The notes under the pieces were generated by a model that worked only from the letters and a program-made list of their open reading frames with translations, had not been told where the DNA came from and did not search any database. Below are positions 10,487 to 21,425 of a stretch of DNA of 64,000 bases, piece after piece (the stretch's first letter is position 1; each line of letters begins with the position of its first letter). The stretch covers positions 310,001 through 374,000 of the forward strand of contig MU839836.1 of NCBI GenBank assembly GCA_030411725.1, written 5' to 3'. The DNA comes from Echria macrotheca. Taxonomy: Eukaryota > Ascomycota > Sordariomycetes > Sordariales > Schizotheciaceae. The translations under genes and the position numbers were made by a program.

Positions 10487-13400
10487 TCAGCCGCCAACGA
10501 AGATTATCTCCGCGTCGCCCGGATTAGAGAGTTGCCCGTAGCTTGTCCTATCGTCGCCTCGCTTCCTTTTGCCCAGATGTGGGATACCCGCCACAGTTCG
10601 TTGCTGCAGACCACCAATCGTTCGTAGTCTATACTCTCGAAACTCGGCGAGATGAGAGTAGAGCTCCGCGTTGTCGGTGAACTTTTCGTTTAGTTTTGGA
10701 TAGAAGTTGAGGTTTCGCTCCCACTCATCAGCGGGAAGCCCATCAGGGCGATGGAACTCTTCTGGAATTCCAGACATGCCAAGGAACCTGTTGCGGAGCT
10801 CGTAGCGGTTGGTTACTTGGACGTCTATAGGACCACCACTCGCCACTGACATTTCAGGTTGACTCTGTCGAGTTAGCCACTTTGGCTGAGTTTTTTCATG
10901 TCTTATTCCACGGCAGAAGCCGCAGGTCTCTAGCCGTCGAAGAGCTCGAAGCCACCAGACGTTCTGTCGTCCTCGAGTAGGTAGGCCTTCGCCACTTTCG
11001 TCCGTGTCACTCGTGTTTTCCTCTTGGCCCTCGTCGCTTTCGTCCGTGTTGCTAGTGTATTCCTCTTCATAGCCCTCGTCGCTTTCGTCCGTGTTGCTCG
11101 TGCTTTCCTCTTCTTCACTCTGAGTTTCACCGGTTCCGTGCATATATTCATCTTCCTGATCCTCAGCCGCGCACACCTTGCAGGATTCTACACCCCGGCG
11201 CAGCTTTTCAAGGCAGACACCAGCCCAAAACGCCTTTTCGCGACTTAGCAGCTTGTAAACCAGGAACATATGCGTAGACACATCGGGGTACATATATCGA
11301 GGATCTCGCCAAGGACTGAGTTCGCGAATGAACATAGCACGGCCTTCCTTTCGAGGATTCCTGAGCCTAGGAGCGCCCTGAGTCCGGGGCACCTCGCCGC
11401 CAAGAAACTTGAGCCAGTCCAAGAATCCCGTACCCAACGTGAATATTCCGCAAGTTTTCTCAATGTTCCATAGCCGGGGCAACGAGATCCCTGGCGTCTC
11501 GAATGGTCCGAGAGAAGTAGCGCAGATGTTATGGTTTAGAGTGGTATGGTAAACATCATGGTTGGTGTAGCAATGCTCCACGGCATCCCGTATGGCTTCG
11601 CGCAGAGCATCGGGCTCCACAGGGGCGTGCAAGTGGTCGATGAGAAAGAGGCAAATTGAGCTTTCTGATTGAGCATCATCCGGGGCTAGCGTAGCATGGA
11701 CGAGAGCCAGTCCTCTGTCGCAAAACGGCGCGCTAGGAAGATCTTTCGGCAATGGTTTTGTTCCGGGAGGTAGCCGCCCAATTCGCCGAACCGTGTTCAA
11801 GCAGTTGGAGGCTTGCAACATGCTGTTGACACCAACATCTGTGGACGACAGCCTTTGCAGAAAGTCAAAGACCCCCCGAATTGGGCTGCACTCTTTCACC
11901 GCGAATACGCCAGTGCTAGTAGACACCGTCATGACCATGGCACATCGATGTATTGCGTCAGATAGAAGCCTAGCGGGGGTGCTGACAAGATGCGTCAACA
12001 GAGAGCGAACAAAACGGGGGTCGCGAGGCCTAGCGTTTGTGACGAAGGCTGGTTGGGTGGTAGAATTCGTGTCAAGGTTGGCCGTACTGACAATCAGGTT
12101 ACAGGCTGTTTCATCTACCGCCAGCAGAAGGAGCTCTGAGACCAATTGCCATCCGGGGTTGATATAGGTGTACGATGCAAGATGAGTGCGGAAATGTGTG
12201 TGGTCGTCGACGGCGAGACTGGGTAAGCCTTGGCCCTTGTTCACCCCTTGAAATTGCAGTTCCTTAAGGTCCGCCCAGGTTGACACGAATACGGACTGCC
12301 CCCGGAACGACTTCTCCCCGCCCAGGTTCACAATAATGCGGCATAGCGATCGGGCGTCGTCGGGATGGAGGGTCTGTAAAAAGGACACGATAATCTCGCC
12401 GGTCAAAACGAGAGTAGACACTCGGACCTCGACAACGGCTGCATCACGGACGCAGCCGGGTCCGATGGTGCTGTTCCAAGGACCAGAAGGGTGATCTTGT
12501 CCATCCAAAGAGAACTTGAACGCCATAACGGGGGGGCTAAGTCCTCGTACCGACATGATGTCGCTGTCCGAGACGAGAGTCCTGGCAGCATAGCGCGGAT
12601 GAGCCGACAAGAGCGCAAGATCGTCGAGTAAACCTTCTCGGTAGACGTCCCTCGCCCAGTCAAAGATGTAGTCGGTAATGAGTAGGAGCTGCAACGCGCC
12701 GTCGACCGTCAAGATAGAGCCCGCCCAAACGGGCGCTATGCAATAATCCACGGTCCCCTCGGTAGCTCTCCTCGGCTCCCCAGCGTCCCTGGTAAAGCAG
12801 CCGAAAATGCGCCAGTCGCTGCCTCGATTGGCGACAAACCAACAAAATGGATTGGTCGAGAACGATCCCGTCGCCGATTGGGCCTTGTCTTTTACGCTCT
12901 GTTGTGAGAGAAGAGCCTCCCTGATTGGGAAGGCGGCTTGAAGAGTCAGAGAATGCCAGTCGCTTCCGGATTCCTTCTTCGCTTCGTGGACAAGAAAAGG
13001 AAATAGTAGCAATTCCCCATCCTCCACAAGGGGCGAGGAGACCACTACGTCGCGCACGCGTTGCTCAGCTGGCGGGGAGTTGATATCTTGCAGCTTGGCA
13101 GGGCCCTCCAGGATAGCCCCGAAGTTGGTTGTTTGCCTGAGCCCGTAGACGGCATCGGGCTCCTTTCCAAACGGGAGTTCTTTGGCAAGGCCCGGCGTTG
13201 CAATCATTGATTCTTGTTCGCGGTGACCAAATATTGGGTTGAGGCCAGCCGGCTCGAGCGGATGGCGGGACGCTGCGCGCCCAGAGATGTTTTGTGAACA
13301 TCGACAGGGTGCTCGTTTTTCTTGCTGCCGCTTTAGACGGCGATCGTTCGCTCCCAGCCCCGCCCGTGACGACTCAATTTCGGAGCGCCAAAGCCTCTTG

Positions 13401-13954
13401 TGACAGCTCTTGCACGTCACCTCGCTGGTGAAGCGGGAAAACGCTACGTTCTCGCGATGCGATCGCCACGTCGCCTCCCTCCTCGACCGGCAGCGACTTG
13501 CGAGCTCTTTCAGTAGCTCGGCGCGCTCCTTGACCTGTAGCTTCCAGGGACCGTCCCACGCCACATCTTCGTCGACAGCATACGATTTGTATCGCTTTTC
13601 GGCGAGCTCCTCGACGTGCTGGAAGACTTGGCGGCGCTGCTCGGGCCAGTAGCGCTGGTGCGGCTCGGTCTGTTCCGGGAGGATTAAAATGCGGTGCTTA
13701 TTGCAGAGCCGTTGCATTCGAACAGTTGGACTAACGGTGGTGGGGGCGCTCATGATGGCCGCTGAGCCTCCAGATTTGCCTTCCGAGGGAGTTGAAGTTT
13801 GTTCAAGCGAGCTGAATGAAGATGCAGGCGCCCGCCCCTCGTCGACGCTGCCTCGAGGCAACAGGCAACTGAGGGCGTGACCCAAAACGGGCCTTGAAAT
13901 AGGCCGGCTTCCCCTAGCCAATTGGGTTATGTCACTGGTTGCCGCGGGCCCCAT
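10487..13954 (-). CDS. Large hypothetical protein with PD-(D/E)XK-like core and Cys pairs
   Basis: A single uninterrupted frame of 1155 codons from ATG 13954; Met69 (13753), which starts MSAPTTVSPTVRMQRL, is an alternative and perhaps better start. Visible parts in order: a basic/acidic helical N-region; a CKSC...CRC cluster (residues about 181-219) that could bind zinc; then PDAVYGL (about 266), a gap, and LLLFPFLVHEAKKE (about 315-328) followed by a Gln-containing helix. The PD...(hydrophobic)ExK order matches the layout of PD-(D/E)XK nuclease-like domains found in many fungal proteins; this assignment is inferred from motif order. Further on are a long alpha/beta region, CKVC, three acidic Ser/Thr-Asp-Glu repeats (NTDESDEG type), CGFC and a basic tail. 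No close family name is recognised. It lies alone between repeat tracts. Confidence 0.75.
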   Translation of the reverse strand: MGPAATSDITQLARGSRPISRPVLGHALSCLLPRGSVDEGRAPASSFSSLEQTSTPSEGKSGGSAAIMSAPTTVSPTVRMQRLCNKHRILILPEQTEPHQRYWPEQRRQVFQHVEELAEKRYKSYAVDEDVAWDGPWKLQVKERAELLKELASRCRSRREATWRSHRENVAFSRFTSEVTCKSCHKRLWRSEIESSRAGLGANDRRLKRQQEKRAPCRCSQNISGRAASRHPLEPAGLNPIFGHREQESMIATPGLAKELPFGKEPDAVYGLRQTTNFGAILEGPAKLQDINSPPAEQRVRDVVVSSPLVEDGELLLFPFLVHEAKKESGSDWHSLTLQAAFPIREALLSQQSVKDKAQSATGSFSTNPFCWFVANRGSDWRIFGCFTRDAGEPRRATEGTVDYCIAPVWAGSILTVDGALQLLLITDYIFDWARDVYREGLLDDLALLSAHPRYAARTLVSDSDIMSVRGLSPPVMAFKFSLDGQDHPSGPWNSTIGPGCVRDAAVVEVRVSTLVLTGEIIVSFLQTLHPDDARSLCRIIVNLGGEKSFRGQSVFVSTWADLKELQFQGVNKGQGLPSLAVDDHTHFRTHLASYTYINPGWQLVSELLLLAVDETACNLIVSTANLDTNSTTQPAFVTNARPRDPRFVRSLLTHLVSTPARLLSDAIHRCAMVMTVSTSTGVFAVKECSPIRGVFDFLQRLSSTDVGVNSMLQASNCLNTVRRIGRLPPGTKPLPKDLPSAPFCDRGLALVHATLAPDDAQSESSICLFLIDHLHAPVEPDALREAIRDAVEHCYTNHDVYHTTLNHNICATSLGPFETPGISLPRLWNIEKTCGIFTLGTGFLDWLKFLGGEVPRTQGAPRLRNPRKEGRAMFIRELSPWRDPRYMYPDVSTHMFLVYKLLSREKAFWAGVCLEKLRRGVESCKVCAAEDQEDEYMHGTGETQSEEEESTSNTDESDEGYEEEYTSNTDESDEGQEENTSDTDESGEGLPTRGRQNVWWLRALRRLETCGFCRGIRHEKTQPKWLTRQSQPEMSVASGGPIDVQVTNRYELRNRFLGMSGIPEEFHRPDGLPADEWERNLNFYPKLNEKFTDNAELYSHLAEFREYRLRTIGGLQQRTVAGIPHLGKRKRGDDRTSYGQLSNPGDAEIIFVGG
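10976..11130 (-). repeat. Acidic tandem repeat inside the 1155-residue protein
   Basis: Three in-frame copies of an acidic Thr/Asp/Glu unit (core NTDESDEG or DTDESGEG, spaced 16-19 codons) give matching DNA repeats around CTCGTCGCTTTCGTCCGTGTTGCT. They lie between the CKVC and CGFC pairs, so they could act as a flexible spacer (inference). Confidence 0.75.
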
Positions 13955-14329
13955 CACCGCGGGCCGATCAATGCATTTTTCCGAAACGCACCTGAGCTGC
14001 GCAGCAATCTCTCATTACAAATGTGTTGCTCGCCCCTATTGGCTGGCAAACGCAGGCACCCCCGGACACCGTCAGCTGCTTCCAGCCCCAGCGCGCAGCA
14101 CGCGGTACGCGGCTTGCTGCCAAGTAGCTGTTGCTGGCTGGAATTGAGCACCGCAGTCAGTTATTAGCTACGCGTGCGATCGTAGGGTGCGGAAACTGGC
14201 CTTGGATGTGATTGAGTAGGTGGTAAAGTGGTGGTTTTCTACGTTTTGGATCTTATGGTAGAATGTGGTCGTTGTCGCTGCTGGAGCTTGGTTTGTCTGG
14301 CAGGTGTTGGCAACTGGCAGCCTGAAAAA
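13955..14329. other. Upstream region of the large gene, no feature seen
   Basis: GC-rich just upstream of the start, then ordinary sequence up to the LTR fragment. No clear TATA box or other site. Confidence 0.35.
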
Positions 14330-14520
14330 AGTGGGGGCTATGCAGGAATATCAATTATCAATTCTTGCTATGCAGGTCTATCAAATCTCTTTGCTAAGGC
14401 TTGCTCACCTTTGCTCTGGCTAAATACCATTTTCGGCGCGTTGCGCCGTATCATGCTGAACTACTTCAACTCTAGCCGAGTAGGCCCAGAATTGGTCATC
14501 TTTGGATGCCTCAGGTTGGA
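14330..14520 (+). mobile_element. Fragment of LTR family A
   Basis: Contains CTTTGCTAAGGCTTGCTCACCTTTGCT, TACCATTTTCGGCGCG, ATGCTGAACTACTTCAACTCTAGCCGA and GGCCCAGAATTGG, the central blocks of the 3.3-kb and 19.8-kb LTRs. Both LTR ends are missing. Confidence 0.65.
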
Positions 14521-15717
14521 GTGGCCCTTCTTGGGTCGTGATAGTGTGTGTTACTTCGGGTTAGCCGATCGGGTGTGTAGAATACCGTCATTCTGGATAT
14601 AGGTGGTTGTTAGTCATTTTTGTGATTGCAATCTAGGTCAATTTACAAGACTTCAAGGGATTAAGCGGGATGGATCATTACGGAAGTATGCGAGCTAGGA
14701 AGAGAAGACTAGTTGAACTCACATCATCGACATAATAGGTATTGATTTTCGCCTGTCCTCGTCACCCAGGATCTCGACGTTCAGGTAGGACCAGGTGTTG
14801 AACCTGGGAGTCAACTCGGCATCGACTAGCCCGTCAGGGTACGGGAGAATCGAAGGTGGAGCTGACACGGTGCTAACCTTGTCCTTCGTACTGGAACAGA
14901 CTTTGCCTCGAGACATTTCATCCCGTCCAGTGGGTCGTAACGAATTAGAGTTACGTAGTCAAGACCCCGTTCGCGATTTCTCCTCTATGGAGAGGATAGC
15001 GTCTTCGTAGCACCCTTTCCCAGATTAGTGCTTTCTTGCCAGCCAGCTCAAAGTTTCCCCCGTCGTTGGAATGACTTGGGAAGGCATGTGTTACAACCTG
15101 CACCCAAGAGAGTTCAGACTGCGAGCCAGAACGCTTGGAATGTTGACAGTGTGGAACAAAAGGTTGCACGCAAGGGCCCGGATAATACGGGCACTGTCAC
15201 CACGTACTGCGCCTATGTCCTCTGTCAGATTCTCCGCGCGACTCCAAGCAGCACCATCAGCCGATCGCTCTCGCGTGTCATGTCCCGTCGTGAGTAGGCG
15301 GCCATGAGCTGCATCTACAAAATCTGGAACTGTACCACGACCTCCTTATTGGACCTGGTTCTCGGCTAGCACGGGTAGTGCAGCAAGATGGGCATACCTC
15401 CTAGAAGGCCCGGAGCATGCCGACAAATCCGGGTAAGGCGGCTTTTGTTGGTGGGTGAGACAACTGCGGGCTTGACGACGAGGTAGAAGGGGGACAGGGC
15501 GGCCTCATCGAGGCGGTCGAACGGTGGCAGATGGCCGTCCCTTTCTTTGCCCTTAGCGCACGTTTAGAACGCCCCCGTCGGTCGTAAGTGTAGTTTTGCG
15601 ATAGTGCAGGCCGTGTGGGTAGTATTCGGCCGAGAGGAGGGTTCGGAACTCGAAGAGGGTGCAATGGAGAACGCACCGGGAGAGGACTCATCAGAAAAGG
15701 ACGCGCTCTTGGAAGGT
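14521..15717. other. No intact gene; possible HET 3' remnants on the minus strand
   Basis: A 65-codon minus-strand frame (14916-14719) reads LTPRFNTWSYLNVEILGDED, which could be the C-terminal end of a decayed HET protein continuing from the pseudogene at 15.7-16.1 kb. Around 15560-15700 a minus-strand frame reads VLSRCVLHCTLFEF, similar to the LSRRVLHF block of HET domains. Frames shift between the pieces. Confidence 0.35.
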
Positions 15718-16071
15718 TCAGACGCGTGAGTTGACGGGTGTATCTTCGACTTTTCGGTCAAAGAGTAGAGATATTTTGGCGTTGCGGGTGACGGAAGAAC
15801 GGATGGCGGGAGCCGTGTTGTTATCGGTGAGGAGGGCGAGGCCGCTGAGGAAGGTTTGGCGCGGTTTAAAGTAGCTAGCCCGACTTGGATCCTCGGTGGA
15901 ACCCGTTTCTGAGATAATGCAGAAGACGTTGGTGTAGATTTGACCCATGTTGGCGGCCTCGCGGCCCCGGTGGATGTTGCTGTCCTGGATTATGTAGAGG
16001 CAACTAATCTAGATATAGGGCGTCCCGAGACGCGCTACTATCTTGAGGGCATGGCGGAAGGTGGCAGGAGA
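15718..16071 (-). pseudogene. HET-domain pseudogene with in-frame TAG
   Basis: From 16071 the minus strand reads SPATFRHALKIVARLGTPYI, then TAG at 16011-16009, then ISCLYIIQDSNIHRGREAAN and MGQIYTNVFCIISETGSTED. This follows the HET block LPATFRDAL...YLWIDSLCIIQDS...EAAKMGSVYANA closely. The TAG sits exactly where the family has Trp (YLWID), so a TGG-to-TAG change explains it. The frame ends at 15718 without the RGWVLQER block, and upstream frames are shifted. It is a decayed copy, with C-to-T type damage. Confidence 0.75.
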
Positions 16072-16249
16072 GTGCGGAAGCGGATCTCGCTCGTGAAGGT
16101 GGCTAGCTTGTTGTATTTGAGCTGGGAGTTATTCGTCCAGCGTGAAATAGCCTGGCACTAGGTCGTCTTTTCGGGGGTCTCGATTAGCCTAACTTTGATG
16201 GTCGGCTCAAGACTCTACAAATGCCAAGTGCATTGGCAAGAAATCGCTC

Positions 16250-16405
16250 GACCAGTTCACATGCTATATACTAGTATATTAAGCTAGGATATTATGCACT
16301 GGGATGCTATATACTGGTATGTTCTAAGCTAGGATATTATGCAATGGTATATTCTAAGCAGGTATGATATGTACTAGTATATTTTAAGCTAGTACATTCT
16401 CGAGA
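16250..16405. repeat. AT-rich near-palindromic repeats (ATACTAGTATATT type)
   Basis: Repeated units such as GCTATATACTAGTATATTAAGCTAGGATATTATGCA, each with a palindromic TATACTAGTATA or TACTGGTATA core, occur four to five times. The same style of repeat recurs at 29340-29530. Confidence 0.6.
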
Positions 16406-17381
16406 ATTTCCTTTGCAGTTTATGACTGGTTCGAACTAATAGGTAGATGTCCTTAAATTTGCACGTTTAATCTTCACCGCCTGCAGTTTACTAGATCCGT
16501 CCGTTTACCAGGCCGAGATCTAGGCCTAAGAGTTAGGCATTCCTCTCAACGCCTTCCTAACTTAATACATCACTGAGGCAGAGATCTAGGTTCAGACTTA
16601 GCAACCAGGAAGCTCGATCCTCACCCCGATAGTTCACTACATACCTAATTAGGTCTGCAAGGTGCACGTTCATGCTAAATTGATAAGAGGGTATTTCCCT
16701 GATAGAGCAACGAGTTAATAGAGCGGCGGAGAACGAGCGGGCTGTAGCAGAATGGTGATCTCTAGAGTAGACATTAATACTATTTACATCAGACATTAGT
16801 ATAATAATAATAGAAGCGCTTATATAGTGATTAGCTGGCTTCTCATATATTTCATTCTCTTTCTGCAAGATGGCATTGGATCCTAGAATGCGGTGCGGGA
16901 ATCATTCTTCGTGAAGTAATGAGAGAACGAGCTGGAATCAAGGACATCCCTATCTCCGTCCCTTTCCGCAATCACTTTACTAGTTTAGATCAAGCGTCCA
17001 GGCAGCAATACATTCCAGAGAGATTCTATCTAGCGACCAACGTCACCGCCGACGTGGCCGCACCCTGTTAGCATAGAAGGAATGCACTGGAATCTCTGGA
17101 TGGCAACTTTAGTCGAGGTACCAAAATTGGGCCACACGGCTGTGCTAGGCTCACCCATAGCTCACCCTAGATCAGGGCAGCTCAGGGTCACGCAAAAATA
17201 TGGAAATTACTGACAGTAGCTTTCGTGTAAAACAAGAGGCTGTTGTTATAATCTAAGGGTTGCCATCTATAAGTCTTACGGCGTTGGAGGTATAATATTA
17301 TCAAAACTTTGGAAGGCACTAGTAAATCATAAACCTCAATCTTTCTTAAAAGTACACTAGCTACCTAACCTACCGCATTTT
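16406..17381. other. AT-rich intergenic stretch, no gene
   Basis: Minus-strand open frames here are AT-driven. Around 17100-17230 GGTACCAAAATTGGGCCACAC and CTCACC/CTCAGG motifs faintly resemble the LTR-A type sequence and the block near 29100. Confidence 0.4.
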
Positions 17382-19414
17382 TTAGTCCTCCACAAGCTTC
17401 ACCCTTCCGTCTCCGAATCTCGACAGTCTCACATTAACCATCTTCGACGCCGCCTCCATCTCCTCACCCGTGACAGGGGACCATCTCTCCAGCCGCTCAC
17501 GCGCCCGCTCATCCATCTCGTACACGAGATACGCAATAACCGACGTCTTAACCAGCGGTTCTCCCCGAGTTGCTATCACAACCGCAGCCAATAACACCGC
17601 AACCAACACAACCTCAGCCACAGGCAAAACCACCCACCCCCATCGCACACGAACATACACCTCCCGAAAGAAGACCGTCCCCGCGGCCTCCTTCGATAGG
17701 GAGTTATCCCCCGGATCCGCACTCCTGATCTGGTTCGAGAGCGTAGCCGCAACATTGCGTGTGACGTTCTTCAGGTCCGAGGTATATAGGAAAGACGCGA
17801 TGTCTAACTCGGTGGCGCTAAGCCGCGCTGGCAGTGTGCTGAACGTGACGCTGCGCGACAGGAACGCGCCCAGGTACGAAAAGATGGACTCGCTCGCCTT
17901 GGTCGTAACGTGGTACGTCTGGTTGGTCGACGGCGCGACGTACTCGTTGTACCGCACGCTCGAGTCGAGCGGGCTCGACCCGTCGCCGGGTGCGATAACC
18001 CGGGAGAAGAGGAGTTTCTCGGTCTTGCCGCTGTCAGAGGGGTGTTCGAGCCCTGCTGGGGTCGCGGTGACGCTGGCGAAGGTGCGGGCGCACCAGAACC
18101 AGGTCGCATGGTAGACTTCGGTGATGGGTGGAGTGGTGTTGTTGTTGCTGGTTATGGTGTTGTTGGTGACCTTGACGGCTGCAAGGGCGAGGTATTGCCC
18201 GGTTTTGTTGTCGAAGCTCGTGGCGGCGGTGGAGGTGAAGAGGGAGCTGACGGGGGCGTTGCTTTGTCCTTGGATGTTGTAGGCCATTTCGATCGGGTCA
18301 AGCTGTTCCTCGCGCCCTGGGAAGTCGTAGGTGCAGTTAAGCTGCGTGAGGGTGTCACCGGTACAATTGTGGGTTGTGATGGCGGTGACATCGTCGAAGG
18401 TGCTGCATATGCCCAAGCTGCTGAGGTCGGACCACTCGCATAATATGGCTGGAGACGGGCACTCGAGTGTCGGCAGGAAGACGGCACCGGAGATTCCGTT
18501 GAGTATGGACGCCTGGAGTTGGAGAAGATTGGGATTTGGGACTTGGGAGTTGGCTGTGACGTATATAGAGTCAGCATTTTGTGCCTTTATTGGAGGTATG
18601 ATGGGTCGAGACGCAACATACTGGTGGCGCCCTCGACATAAGCCTTCGAGGTATAGTTCTGGGCATATCCCAGGATGGCGGTCACGTTTGTCAGTTCGGA
18701 AACCCCTGTAGGAAATTCTAGGATCTGCTGCGCACTTGGATCAATGCCCAGAGAAACTATTGTAACGAACGCCAGAGTCCACGTGAGGATAGCTCTCCTG
18801 CGCAAGCCCAACAGTATCATCACGGATCCCCACGGGCCGCGGCTAGCACCGTCGAATAACTGGAGAATATGAAGGCGGTCGGCGCGTCGTAGATAGTGCC
18901 GCCACTTGAGCTGGCCGAGGCAAGTAGCGACTGGAACCATTATGGATGTTTTTGCCACGGTGGTGAGGACAGCGATCAGTGAGTTGGGCTGAATTGAGAG
19001 TGGCCAAGCCTCAAGCGCCTGGGTGTCTATCCTGCTGAGGAGGACCAGAAGCGAGACCATGCAAACGATGCTCAGGGTAGCCGCCGTGATCTCCCACCAC
19101 CACCAACTGTTGAATGGTTTGTCTCTGGCCACATTCTCGGATTCGTTCTTCTTCTGGGGGGGTGGCGGGCCTCCATGTCCCTGGCCACTGCCTAGATCTG
19201 ATGATGTCGGTGGTTCAGCTTCTGCCGAACCTTGGTCGGGCGGGTGGAGAAGCGGTGATACTGGCCGGGCCGTATGATCTGTTTGGTGGTAACTTTGAGG
19301 AGATGGCGGTTCTGAAACTTGTTCTGCGATACGATCTCTATGTCGAAGATTTGGCGCTATACCCACATTTTGTGCTTCCATGTTTGTAGCATAAGTGCTA
19401 TTAATGTCATCCAT
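17382..19414 (-). CDS. DUF3176 family integral membrane protein
   Basis: Two exons (19414-18622, 18553-17382) join across a 68-bp intron (GTATGT...CACAG, TGCTGAC branch) into 654 residues. After a 100-residue Pro/Gln-rich cytosolic tail come WWWWEITAATLSIVCMVSLL (about 104-126), a second segment (about 145-168) and RRAILTWTLAFVTIVSLGID (207-225). A long, probably external, Cys- and N-glycosylation-rich domain follows (CTFDF, NNTTPP), and a last membrane segment (WVVLPVAEVVLVAVLLAAVV) near residue 575. A short tail with KMVNVRL ends the protein. The segment order and the WWWWEI start are typical of DUF3176 (PF11374), found only in filamentous fungi; function unknown. Confidence 0.85.
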
Positions 19415-19844
19415 CTAGAGAAGTGGACAAGAAGTCTCACCACGAACTGGGACTTGATCAAATACCTTGACCGGATCTCGCTGCCTAATTGGAGATCCGG
19501 TGCTAGGTCGCAAAAGTAATGGTGGCGAAGCAGGTCGGAGCCCGTCACCCTCGGACTCAATCCGCGCTGGCCAATCCCGTTCGCGCCTAGGGCTGTGCTG
19601 CATCTATTTCTGCAGCCCAAACGCTGATCGTCAGGCTCTGGGGCACTTCGTTTGGTCGTGTATACATGTGTTCTTCTCCATTTTCATTGGTAGCTTTGAA
19701 CTCCTAGTCATACGTCAAACATGAGACGAGCTTCAGTGGAAGAAGGTCTTTTGATCTAGAGGCTCTGTATTTGATCAGTCATACTTTTGAACATGAAGTC
19801 CTGAACTATTGCATAGGTAGGGACCTAAGTAGGTACTGCCTGTT
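19415..19844. other. Upstream region of the DUF3176 gene, no feature seen
   Basis: No supported gene. Ends at the start of the 19.8-kb LTR. Confidence 0.35.
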
Positions 19845-20375
19845 GTATGTGACGAATCTGGGCAAATAAAATTTCCTCTTCCGTAAGTTGCCCACGTGAC
19901 AAGGGTCACCCTGGCTCAGGCTGGGCTCAGTCGCTGCTCAGGCTGGCCTTCGCTCACCCTAATTACCATTTTCGGCAGGCTGCGGCGCAGCCTACGAAAC
20001 GCTTCAATTCTAGCCGAGGGGGTGCAGAACTGGTCCCATATATAAAAATGGCCAGATGTGCCCAATTTTTGGACCTAACAGTCTTCCTGTGTTTGTATTG
20101 CTTTTCTTCCGCGCTAGAGATCTTGAGAGATCTCTGTTCTCCAAGACCCCTGCTTACACCTCCCACAAACACGCCTCCTATTGCTTAGCCATAAGCTCAT
20201 CAACGTATCTTAATAACAAACTACGATCCGGAATGGAACTGGAACTAAAGACTTTAGATTCAGCAAAGTTTGTTATTCAACGGGCTGTAAGGAGAGGCCT
20301 TACAGCGGACCGCTTTAAGATCAACCCTGTCACGGCACTGCGGTGCGTGCTGTGTGCACGCGTATGTAACCCTTA
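19845..20375 (+). mobile_element. LTR family A copy with start of gag-like ORF
   Basis: Begins TGTTGTATGTGACGAATCTGGGC and matches the 3.3-kb remnant through the promoter-like CATATATAAAAATGGCC. At 20233 an ATG opens MELELKTLDSAKFVIQRAVR..., homologous to the frame at 3723. It is likely the 5' LTR (about 390 bp) and the leader of gag of a Ty3/gypsy element, followed about 200 bp later by RT remnants. Confidence 0.65.
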
Positions 20376-20568
20376 AGAATGCATACGGTACAGTGTCCTC
20401 GATTGCACAACGTTCTACTTTTAGTAGTGTAGCGGTATGTGCGATGCATTCTTCGTACCATTACACTGGAACTACGAAATAAAACTGAAAGAAAGAGCTT
20501 AGTTAAAGTATTTTAAGACCTATTACATAAACCTGGAGTAAAAGGAAGTACTTCAAAAATATATTTAG

Positions 20569-20835
20569 GAGAACTTGAAGAGTAGCTTCATCGTAGACTT
20601 TTAATTACCGGTATGATACCCGGTGCTTTTCGTTCCGAACAAGGACGGAAAACTTCGTATAGTTATCAATTACCGAGCGCTTAACGAAGATATGGCGAAG
20701 AATCGTTACCCCTTACCATTAATCTCTAAGATCAGAAAACGATTAATAGGTGTTAATTAATTCACCAACCTCGATTTTCCTACAGGGTTTAACTACATCC
20801 GTGTTAAGGAAAAGGATAAATATTGAATAGGTGCA
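20569..20835 (+). pseudogene. Ty3/gypsy reverse-transcriptase relic with several stops
   Basis: One frame reads ENLKSSFIVDF, stop, LPV, stop, YPVLFVPNKDGKLRIVINYR, ALNEDMAKNRYPLPLISKIR, then after another stop FTNLDFPTGFNYIRVKEKDK and a final TGA where the family has Trp. These are the LFVPKKDGKLR-DYR-LN and YPLP-I-DL-GY-IR blocks of gypsy RTs. At least four in-frame stops (TAA or TGA) in 267 bases show decay. The active-site YVDD region is absent; homology ends near 20835. Confidence 0.85.
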
Positions 20836-21425
20836 AATGCAGCACCTCCAAACCAACACAAATAACACACCAACCCTAACACTACACACGGTCAAAGGAA
20901 AGGTACGTCGGCCGGGTCATCCGGACGATCGGCGACATAAAGCAAATTTTCACGAGTTCACGTTCCTATCCTCGATCAGAGGAGCCGCGCGGGCGGCCCC
21001 TTTGTACGGAGGTCGGCCAGTGGGAACTGGCCAGTCTAGTTACAATTCAGGGGTAAGGTGATCCCCACATTACTATCCCAAGTCAGTATGTATCCCAGCC
21101 GTTTGAAAGGGAAAAAGGCAGATATTTAAGTCTGCGTAAATGTGCCCGAAAATGGGCAGCATTCCTATATTTATAGTTATCCTAGCGAGCGGCTCAATTT
21201 GAGACACTGAGCTTCCGTGGTCATGAAAAGTGGCGTCCAGTCGATGTGCTTCCTCCCTCTCGATGCATCCCGTCTGATTGGCATGGTCACGCCCTCCAGA
21301 ACAGGAATTCCCCGCATGCGCATGTCATTCCAACACTTGTCCAAAACTCACCAATTCGTTTGGGCATCGTGAGCGCCTGACTTGAACCTGACGTACCCGC
21401 ATCTTGCGAAGGCATCTGAACCTAC
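20836..21425. other. No gene seen; upstream region of the HET gene
   Basis: The retroelement homology breaks off into unrelated sequence. A palindromic CAGTGGGAACTGGCCAGT lies at about 21019. No intact frame with family resemblance. Confidence 0.4.

Noticed and set aside
14719..14916. 65-codon frame reading LTPRFNTWSYLNVEI
   Set aside because: It may be a HET C-terminal remnant, but the link to the 15.7-kb pseudogene is too uncertain to annotate as one gene.
20233..20375. MELELK... frame as a host gene
   Set aside because: It recurs at 3723 behind the same LTR-type sequence, so it belongs to the retroelement.
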